A DNA stretch of 64,000 nt. Origin: Actinomyces marmotae. GTDB taxonomy: Bacteria > Actinomycetota > Actinomycetes > Actinomycetales > Actinomycetaceae. Below the pieces are notes generated by a model. That model was not told the DNA's origin, did not search any database, and saw nothing but the letters and a program-made list of their open reading frames with translations. Of the stretch, positions 57,977-64,000 are shown in pieces. Location: NCBI RefSeq assembly GCF_013177295.1, contig NZ_CP053642.1, forward strand, positions 2,170,001 to 2,234,000. Reading direction: 5' to 3'. The position numbers and the translations under genes are program-made. Each line of letters starts with the position of its first letter. The stretch's first letter is position 1.

Positions 57977-59098
57977 ATGTCGAACCTGACCCGCAGGTCG
58001 TTCGTGGCCGGTGGGGCCGCGAGTCTCGCCACCGCCCTCGCGGCGTGCACGGCCGAGCGCACCGCCGATTACTACGGCTCGTCCTCCGGAGGGCAGGGCG
58101 CCCTCGTCGGCGTGTCGATGCCCACCAAGAACCTCGAGCGGTGGAGCCGCGACGGCGAGAACCTCAAGACGCTCCTGACCGACCTGGGATACCAGGTCGA
58201 GCTCCAGTTCGCCGACAACAAGGTCGAGCAGCAGAGCTCCCAGCTCCAAACCATGATCAACAAGTCGCCGAAGGTCATCGTCGTCGGCGCGATCGATGGC
58301 TCGGCCCTGGCACCGGTCCTCCAGTCCGCCGCCAACCTCGGCATCACGATCATCGCCTACGACCGCCTCATCCGCGACACCGAGGCCGTGGACTACTACG
58401 TCACCTTCGACAACTACAACGTCGGCGCATTGCAGGGCAAGTACCTCGTCGATGCGCTCGGCCTGGAGTCCGCCAAGGGGCCGATCAACATCGAGCCCTT
58501 CTCCGGGTCCCCGGACGACAACAACGCGCGCTTCTTCTTCTCCGGGGCCTGGGATGTGCTCGCCCCCTACGTCAAGGCCGGTACCCTCGTGTGCCCCTCG
58601 GGAAAGATGCCCGCGTCCGTCGATGACTGGCAGTCCATCGGCATTCAGGCCTGGTCCAACACCACGGCCCAGGCGGAGATGGAGAACCGCCTCAATTCCT
58701 TCTACAGCGCCACCACCCGCGTCGGAGCGGTACTGGCACCCAATGACGCCATCGCCCTGGGCGTGTCCCAGGCGCTGGACTCCGCGGGCTACGGGCCCAC
58801 CGACTGGCCAGCGCTTACCGGCCAGGATGCCGATCAGGCCAATGTCGCCAATATCGTGGCGGGCCGGCAGTCGATGACCGTCTTCAAGGACACGCGCAAG
58901 CTCGGCGAGCGCTGCGCGGCGATGGTCGCCCAGATCATCAAGTCCGAGCAGGTCGAGGTCAACGACACCGACTCCTATGACAACGGCGTCAAGGTGGTCC
59001 CGGCCTACCTGCTCGAGCCGGTGACCGTCGATGCGAGCAACGTCAAAGAGGTCCTCGTCGACTCCGGATATTACAGCGCCGGGGAGATCGGGCTATGA
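57977..59098 (+). CDS. chvE: ChvE-type monosaccharide-binding lipoprotein of the xylose importer
   Basis: The 373-residue protein has a signal with twin Arg (RRSFVAGGAA) and a lipobox LAAC with Cys24. The type I periplasmic-binding fold follows: VGVSMPTKNLERWSRDGENL, VIVVGAIDGSALAPVLQSAA, IIAYDRLIRDTEAVDYYVTF, APNDAIALGVSQALDSAG and LTGQDADQANVANIVAG. It resembles ChvE, the binding protein of multiple-monosaccharide importers. The xyl neighbourhood suggests xylose. SD AAGGAGG precedes the ATG. Confidence 0.9.
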   Translation: MSNLTRRSFVAGGAASLATALAACTAERTADYYGSSSGGQGALVGVSMPTKNLERWSRDGENLKTLLTDLGYQVELQFADNKVEQQSSQLQTMINKSPKVIVVGAIDGSALAPVLQSAANLGITIIAYDRLIRDTEAVDYYVTFDNYNVGALQGKYLVDALGLESAKGPINIEPFSGSPDDNNARFFFSGAWDVLAPYVKAGTLVCPSGKMPASVDDWQSIGIQAWSNTTAQAEMENRLNSFYSATTRVGAVLAPNDAIALGVSQALDSAGYGPTDWPALTGQDADQANVANIVAGRQSMTVFKDTRKLGERCAAMVAQIIKSEQVEVNDTDSYDNGVKVVPAYLLEPVTVDASNVKEVLVDSGYYSAGEIGL

Positions 59099-59132
59099 GC
59101 CCGGTGTGCGGACGCATGGGAGGGGAGCGGTC

Positions 59133-60743
59133 ATGAGCCCCGAATCGACGTCGTCTCCCGCCATTGCCGGCGCCCCGGACGGCCTTATCCTCCAGATGAG
59201 GGGCATCACGAAGTCCTTCGGGCGGTTCACCGCCCTCCAGGATGTCACCTTCGATGTGCGGCGCGGTGAGATCCACGCGATCTGCGGGGAGAACGGCGCG
59301 GGAAAGTCCACCCTCATGAATGTCCTGTCGGGGGTGTGGCCGCGCGGCACCTACGACGGCGACATCGTCTACGACGGCGCGGTCCGCGAGTTCCGCTCCG
59401 TGCGGGACTCCGAGGCGCTGGGAATCGTCATCATCCACCAGGAGCTGGCGCTGAGCCCCTACCTGTCGGTGGCTGAGAACATCTTCATGGGCAATGAGAA
59501 GCAGCGCGGGGGCGTCATCAACTGGGACGACACCAATGACGAGGCGGCCCGCCTCCTGGCCGAGGTCGGCCTCGACATTGAGCCGCGGACGCGAGTGGCG
59601 GACTTGGGTGTCGGCCACCAGCAACTCGTCGAGATCGCCAAGGCCCTGTCCAAGGACGTGCGCCTGCTCATCCTCGACGAGCCGACGGCCGCGCTCAACG
59701 ACGAGGACTCCGAGCACCTGCTCGGCCTCATGCGGGGCCTGCGCGAGCGCGGCATCTCCATGGTCATGATCTCTCACAAACTTGGGGAGATCTCCCGCAT
59801 CGCGGACCGCACGACGATCATCCGCGATGGCCGGACTATCCAGACCGCCCCGTTGCACGGCCCCGGGGCGATCACCGAGGACGAGATCATCCGCCTCATG
59901 GTGGGCCGCTCCCTCGACAACCGCTACCCCGAGCGAGCGCCGAGCATCGGCCAGGAGATCCTCCAAATCCGCGACTGGACGGTCCACCATCCCATCGACA
60001 CCGCGCGCAAGGTGGTTGACGGGGCGGCGCTGAGCCTGCGACGCGGTGAGATCGTGGGCCTAGCCGGCCTCATGGGCGCCGGGCGCACCGAGCTAGCGAT
60101 GAGCGTGTTCGGGCACTCCTACGGCACGGGTATCTCCGGCACCGTCCTCAAGGACGGCGTTGAGGTCTCCACCTCCTCGGTTGCCCGGGCCATGGATGAG
60201 GGCCTGGCCTACGTCAGCGAGGACCGCAAGGCGCTGGGGCTCAACCTCATCCAGGACGTCAAGACGAACACCACCGCCGCGGCGCTGCGGAAGATCTCTC
60301 GTCGCGGCGTCGTCGACGAAAGCGCCGAACTCGAAATCGCCGAGCGCTACCGCCACGAACTGCGGACGAAGACCGCCTCCCTGTCGAGCCCGGTCGGCTC
60401 CCTGTCCGGGGGCAACCAGCAGAAAGTCGTCCTGGCCAGGTGGATCTTCACCGACCCCGACGTCCTCATCCTCGATGAGCCCACGCGCGGGATCGATGTA
60501 GGCGCCAAGTACGAGATCTACCAGATCATCGGCGAGCTGGCGGACTCCGGCAAGGCAGTCCTCGTCATCTCCTCCGAGCTGCCCGAACTACTGGGCATCT
60601 GCGACCGCATCTACGCCATGAGCCACGGGCGCATCACCGGCCAGCTCCCACGGGGCGAGGCGGACCAGGAGAGCCTCATGCGGCTCATGACCATCGAGAA
60701 AAGCGACCGCGATCGATCAGCGGGAAAGGACGGCGCGAAGTGA
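59133..60743 (+). CDS. mmsA: Sugar ABC transporter ATPase, two-domain (MmsA/GguA type)
   Basis: The 536-residue protein contains two ABC domains. Domain 1 has Walker A CGENGAGKSTLMNVL, a degenerate signature LGVGHQQLVEIAKAL and Walker B LLILDEPTAALN. Domain 2 has a degenerate Walker A (GLMGAGRTELA), signature LSGGNQQKVVLARW and Walker B LILDEPTRGIDVG. This split is normal for CUT2 sugar importers. It energises uptake of the sugar bound by the upstream lipoprotein. ATG 59133 has GGAGGGGAG. Confidence 0.95.
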   Translation: MSPESTSSPAIAGAPDGLILQMRGITKSFGRFTALQDVTFDVRRGEIHAICGENGAGKSTLMNVLSGVWPRGTYDGDIVYDGAVREFRSVRDSEALGIVIIHQELALSPYLSVAENIFMGNEKQRGGVINWDDTNDEAARLLAEVGLDIEPRTRVADLGVGHQQLVEIAKALSKDVRLLILDEPTAALNDEDSEHLLGLMRGLRERGISMVMISHKLGEISRIADRTTIIRDGRTIQTAPLHGPGAITEDEIIRLMVGRSLDNRYPERAPSIGQEILQIRDWTVHHPIDTARKVVDGAALSLRRGEIVGLAGLMGAGRTELAMSVFGHSYGTGISGTVLKDGVEVSTSSVARAMDEGLAYVSEDRKALGLNLIQDVKTNTTAAALRKISRRGVVDESAELEIAERYRHELRTKTASLSSPVGSLSGGNQQKVVLARWIFTDPDVLILDEPTRGIDVGAKYEIYQIIGELADSGKAVLVISSELPELLGICDRIYAMSHGRITGQLPRGEADQESLMRLMTIEKSDRDRSAGKDGAK

Positions 60744-61909
60744 AGGGCGTCAACGCATACCTGGGGCGCAACCTGCGCCAGTACGGCATCCTCGCGGCCC
60801 TGGTCGCAATCATCCTCTTCTTCCAGGTCCTCACCGGCGGCCTCCTGCTGTCACCCAACAACGTGGCCAGCCTCATCCAGCAGAACGCCTACGTCATGAT
60901 CCTGGCCGTGGGCATGGTCATGGTCATCATCGGACGCCATATCGACCTGTCCGTCGGCTCCCTCGTGGGATTCATCGGCGGCATCATCGGCCTGCTCATC
61001 GTCAACCAGGGCCTGCCCTGGATCGCGGTAGTCCTCATCGCCGTCGGCATCGGGATGCTCGTGGGGTGCTGGCAGGGCTTCTGGGTCGCCTACATGGAGA
61101 TCCCCGCCTTCATCGTCACCCTGGCGGGCATGCTCATCTTCCGCGGTCTGACCGTGGTCCTGGTCCAGCGCACCGTCTCCGGCATGCCCTCCAGCTTCGT
61201 TTCGATCGCCAATGGCTCCCTGCCGCCCTGGCTGGGCTACTTCCAGGACTACGACGGCGTGACGATCCTCATCGGCGTCGTGGCAATCGGCGGTTTGGTT
61301 CTGACGCAGACGCGGGCCCGAAGGCGCGCAGTGACCGCGGGCCGCCCTGTCAAGCCCCTGGGCGCCTTCCTCGTGCGCGAGGGCGTCTTCGCGGCCGCGA
61401 TCGCGGCGCTCACGGCACTGCTCGCCTACTCGGCCGGGGGTACGCCGATCGTGCTGGTCATCGTCGGCCTGGTCATCCTGGTCTACTCCTTCATCATGGG
61501 GCGCACGGTCTTCGGCCGACACGTCTACGCCGTGGGCGGCAACCTCAAGGCCGCGCGCCTGTCGGGGGTCGATGTGCGCAAAGTCGATTTCCTGCTGTTC
61601 GTCAACATGGGCTTCCTCGCCTCACTGGCGGCCATCGTGACCACATCCCGCGCGGGGGCCGCGGTCTCCACGGCCGGCAACCTGTATGAGATGGATGCGA
61701 TCGCGGCCGCCTATATCGGGGGCGCCGCGGTCTCCGGGGGAATCGGCAGGGTGTCCGGGGCGATCATCGGGGCGCTCATCATGGGCGTGCTCAACATGGG
61801 ACTGTCGATCATGGCGGTCGACTCCGCATGGCAGCAGGCCATTAAGGGGCTGGTCCTCCTGCTCGCCGTCGCCGTCGACATCGTCGGCAAACGGCGCGCG
61901 GGGGCCTGA
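60740..61909 (+). CDS. mmsB: Sugar ABC transporter permease (MmsB/GguB type)
   Basis: The 389-residue membrane protein has about ten hydrophobic segments. CUT2-family motifs are LRQYGILAALVAIILFFQVL, IGRHIDLSVGSLVGFIGGII, EIPAFIVTLAGMLIFRGLTV, GRHVYAVGGNLKAARLSGV and the EMDAIAAAYIGGAAVSGGIG loop that contacts the ATPase. The GTG start overlaps the ATPase stop by 4 nt (GTGA), so the two are coupled. It is the last gene of the importer operon, closed by a terminator. Confidence 0.95.
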   Translation: MKGVNAYLGRNLRQYGILAALVAIILFFQVLTGGLLLSPNNVASLIQQNAYVMILAVGMVMVIIGRHIDLSVGSLVGFIGGIIGLLIVNQGLPWIAVVLIAVGIGMLVGCWQGFWVAYMEIPAFIVTLAGMLIFRGLTVVLVQRTVSGMPSSFVSIANGSLPPWLGYFQDYDGVTILIGVVAIGGLVLTQTRARRRAVTAGRPVKPLGAFLVREGVFAAAIAALTALLAYSAGGTPIVLVIVGLVILVYSFIMGRTVFGRHVYAVGGNLKAARLSGVDVRKVDFLLFVNMGFLASLAAIVTTSRAGAAVSTAGNLYEMDAIAAAYIGGAAVSGGIGRVSGAIIGALIMGVLNMGLSIMAVDSAWQQAIKGLVLLLAVAVDIVGKRRAGA

Positions 61910-61920
61910 CCCGCGGAATA

Positions 61921-61954
61921 GCGCCCCTCCCGCGCATCGACGCGGGAGGGGCGC
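61921..61954 (+). terminator. Terminator after mmsB
   Basis: GCGCCCCTCCCGCG (61921-61934) pairs perfectly over 14 bp with CGCGGGAGGGGCGC (61941-61954) around CATCGA. It lies 11 nt past the mmsB stop. Confidence 0.85.
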
Positions 61955-61991
61955 GCGTCCCGATCCGCATGCCGCTGACTGCCGATGGGCG

Positions 61992-62067
61992 TGGAGCCGC
62001 GTGCCGGGTTCGAACCGGCGACCTGCTGTTTACAAGACAGCTGCTCTACCAGCTGAGCTAACGCGGC
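61992..62067 (-). tRNA. tRNA-Thr (anticodon TGT)
   Basis: The reverse strand folds as a cloverleaf with acceptor GCCGCGT/ACGCGGC and D-arm GCTCAGCTGGTAGAGC. The anticodon loop CTTGTAA gives TGT (reads ACA), and the T-arm is GCCGGTTCGAACCCGGC. The 3' CCA is encoded (61992-61994). Confidence 0.95.
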
Positions 62068-62132
62068 GTGCGGGCCTCGGCACGAGGCCCGGGCGCAAGT
62101 GTGGCACATGCGCCGAGGATCGCGGGACGCTC

Positions 62133-63059
62133 TCAGGCGCCGGGTGTCGCGGCGCCCTCCTCGGGGGCGGGCTCATCCGACGCGGCGGGCGTCTCAGGGG
62201 CGGGGGTCTCGGTCGGCGTGGCAGGCGCTGCGGTCGGCGTGGCGGGCGCTGCGCCGCTCTGCTGGCCGTTGACGTAGTCAGCCAGGCTGTTCTTGGCCTG
62301 GAGCAGGTTCAAGTCGACCTGCTTCCCGTCGTAGAGGATGGTCGGGGTGGCACGGAAGCCGCCGTCCTGGAAGGACTTGGTGGAGGCGTCGATCCACTTC
62401 TGATAGCCGGAGTACTTCAGCGCCTTCTTGATGGCGCTCCGGGTGTCCGAGGACAGGCCCGCCTCAGAGGCGACCTCGTTGATGGCTGTCTTGGTGATCA
62501 GGCTCTTGTCCTTCTTGGAGAACGCGACGCCGAAGCGGGCGAGCAGGGCGTTGTGGTAGTCGAGGGCCTTGTCGGGCTCGTTGTCGAGAACGGCGCCCAT
62601 GGCGTGGTAGGCCATGTTCGTCCAGTCCTGGTTGAGGAACTGCGCGGGGTGGAGGGCAAGAGTGATCTTGCCGTCAGAGGCGAGCTTCTTCATCTCCTCG
62701 GAGTGGTCCACCTCGAAGTTGGCGCAGAAGTGGCAGGCGTAGTCGAAGTAGACGTCGAGGACCGGGGCGTCAGCGGTGGAGGAGCCCACCGCGAGATCCT
62801 TTCCGTAGGTCCACGAGCCGTCTTCGCGGACAGCGGAGGGAAGGCGGCTGTTCTTCTTGGCGTCCTCAACTGACTTCGCGTGCCAGACCGTCCCGGCAAC
62901 TCCACCAACGACGGCGACGGCGCCCGTCCCGATGAGGGCGCGGCGCGTGAGGGCAGCGCGGTGGGACTTGCGGGCCTGCTCCTCGCGCAGGGCCTGAGCC
63001 TTGACACGGGCGGCCTCCCGGCGCTCGGCCTTGGTTGGGCGGGGATCATTCGAGGCCAT
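62133..63059 (-). CDS. DsbA-like membrane-anchored thiol-disulfide oxidoreductase
   Basis: The 308-residue protein has a charged cytoplasmic start (RPTKAERREAARVKAQALRE) and a single membrane anchor (about 41-58, LIGTGAVAVVGGVAGTV). A thioredoxin-fold DsbA-like domain carries the redox motif CHFC in VYFDYACHFCANFEVDHSEE and the cis-Pro region RATPTILYDGKQVD. A Pro/Ala/Thr-rich C-terminal tail follows. It probably oxidises or isomerises disulfides in exported proteins. ATG 63059 has GAGGAG upstream; GTG 63098 is the alternative. Confidence 0.88.
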   Translation of the reverse strand: MASNDPRPTKAERREAARVKAQALREEQARKSHRAALTRRALIGTGAVAVVGGVAGTVWHAKSVEDAKKNSRLPSAVREDGSWTYGKDLAVGSSTADAPVLDVYFDYACHFCANFEVDHSEEMKKLASDGKITLALHPAQFLNQDWTNMAYHAMGAVLDNEPDKALDYHNALLARFGVAFSKKDKSLITKTAINEVASEAGLSSDTRSAIKKALKYSGYQKWIDASTKSFQDGGFRATPTILYDGKQVDLNLLQAKNSLADYVNGQQSGAAPATPTAAPATPTETPAPETPAASDEPAPEEGAATPGA

Positions 63060-63248
63060 GATCGGCTCCTCCGAATCTGCGTGGATGTCGTAGCGCAACG
63101 GTTCGCACAGACAATAATTGAAAATTCACTATTCTGGAAGGGGCGGCGCGAACCGCGACCGGCACGGGGCGCCGGGGAAGCGGCCCCAGCGGCGAGGCCC
63201 GCCCCAGTCCCACGCCGCGTCCTGCGGCGATCACCGACGGCGCCGCCC

Positions 63249-63959
63249 TCACTGGAGGGGGCTAAGGGTCGCCGGCGGAAGGCGCATGAGCACCTCCAGC
63301 ACGAGGCACCCGACACCGAGAGACACGAGCACGACGGCCCACAGCGCGCGGATCGGCCGACCGGGCATGAAGGCGGACACGATCTTGGCGCCGCCGCGCC
63401 GAGTGGAGGCGCCCCAGGGGACGAACCACACGATGAGCAGGAAAACGAGCTCGCAGCCCGCCATGAGCAGGGCTCGGCGATGGCGCAGGCGCATATCCTC
63501 GAGGAACGACGGATCCACGCCGACCTCCGCGCCCATCGGATCCCGCAGCAAGAAGTAGAGACCGCCAGCGACGACGCCGGCCAGGAGGATCGCGGGCAGC
63601 GCCGCCCCGGCGGAGCGAAGCAGGTAGAGCGGGCTCGTGGCCCACATGCGGGCGGTGTCGGCCGCCGTCGCACTCCCCTTGTGAAGCCTGCGCCAGCGCC
63701 GGTCGTCATCCCCGCGGCCCGCGGCGCCGGCGATAACCACGAGAATGGACGCGGCTAATGCCACCCAGACAGGCGCCCACATGCCGAGCATGACGAGGAG
63801 GAAGCCAACGCACAGGATCATCGTGCGACGGCGCTGGGGCTCGCGGGCCCAGTCAGGCAGCGCCGCGGCCGGGGCATCCGCGACTCCGGAGGTCCCGGCC
63901 GAGGCAGGGCGGGCCTCGTGGCTCGCGGGGTCGAGCGCCCCGGCAGAGGCAGTCCCCAC
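63249..63959 (-). CDS. Hypothetical multi-pass membrane protein, 5' end possibly outside the window
   Basis: The visible 236 residues contain an Ala-rich N-terminus and a basic RRR, then four or five hydrophobic segments: MILCVGFLLVMLGMWAPVWV, LAASILVVIAGAA, ALPAILLAGVVAGGLYFLL, LMAGCELVFLLIVWFVPWG and ALWAVVLVSLGVGCLVLEVL. Charged loops (DDDRRWRRLHKGS) lie between. I do not recognise a family. The frame stays open from GTG 63959 to the window edge, so the true start may lie further upstream. Confidence 0.65.
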   Translation of the reverse strand: MGTASAGALDPASHEARPASAGTSGVADAPAAALPDWAREPQRRRTMILCVGFLLVMLGMWAPVWVALAASILVVIAGAAGRGDDDRRWRRLHKGSATAADTARMWATSPLYLLRSAGAALPAILLAGVVAGGLYFLLRDPMGAEVGVDPSFLEDMRLRHRRALLMAGCELVFLLIVWFVPWGASTRRGGAKIVSAFMPGRPIRALWAVVLVSLGVGCLVLEVLMRLPPATLSPLQ

Positions 63960-64000
63960 GCCCGTCGGCCCGGTGTCGGTGGGACCGGTCGCCCAGCCCG

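Overview
The window is very GC-rich, and its gene content points to a high-GC Gram-positive actinobacterium, most likely an Actinomycetaceae member (Actinomyces/Schaalia type). The evidence is the actinobacterial rrn leader with a boxA, the Glp/GlpR pair, DUF3027 with an XPB-type helicase, a WXG100 protein, a DtxR-family regulator, riboswitch-controlled NlpC/P60 enzymes, and many start codons only 6-7 nt after a -10 hexamer (leaderless mRNAs). The genus call is an inference; the 16S gene at 5276-6815 could settle it.

Layout. 1-1.2 kb: two imperfect copies of a repeat block around a decayed IS110-family transposase start. 1.2-7.3 kb: an rrn operon on the minus strand (promoter, 16S, tRNA-free spacer, 23S, 5S, terminator), with tRNA-Ala(CGC) upstream. 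7.3-12.4 kb: glpR and glp (cell-division scaffold of MoeA type), 5-formyl-THF cyclo-ligase, a SAF-domain protein and mscL. 12.5-19.4 kb: a possible defence segment. It holds a 1463-residue degenerate SF1 helicase with a C-terminal nuclease-like domain and a translationally coupled small gene, then a convergent restriction-modification pair (MT-A70 methyltransferase and BglII-like endonuclease) next to tRNA-Arg(CCT). 19.4-25.4 kb: a tandem universal stress protein, two NlpC/P60 hydrolases each behind a c-di-AMP (ydaO-type) riboswitch, a DtxR-like regulator and an NCS2 purine permease.

25.4-33.8 kb: a coupled D-2-hydroxyacid dehydrogenase/radical SAM-SPASM pair, DUF3027, a Helicase_C_3 protein, an internally deleted AAA ATPase pseudogene and an XPB helicase. 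33.8-45.6 kb: a large secreted SGNH esterase with cell-wall-binding repeats, a TPM-domain protein with PspA (envelope stress), an NYN protein, an OmpR-type two-component system, an HD-like protein and a lone WXG100 protein. 45.7-53.6 kb: groEL with CIRCE, a GH15-like protein, a LytR_C protein, ung, a DUF364-type gene behind an iron-box-like sequence, and a large class I methyltransferase.

53.6-61.9 kb is a complete xylose module. A ROK repressor (XylR) is divergent from xylA-xylB, followed by a ChvE/MmsA/MmsB-type ABC importer. Both xyl promoters carry an AAACAAATA-containing putative operator at or just after the start of transcription. The window ends with tRNA-Thr(TGT), a DsbA-like thiol oxidoreductase and a membrane protein whose 5' end may lie outside.

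The most unusual features are three 55-bp arrays of a 22-bp-period repeat sitting at the 3' ends of genes (12432, 50720, 51732), the helicase-nuclease protein beside the restriction-modification pair, and a 96-nt nested inverted repeat after pspA. All coordinates and motif readings were made by eye; family names rest on recognised sequence motifs, not on database searches.
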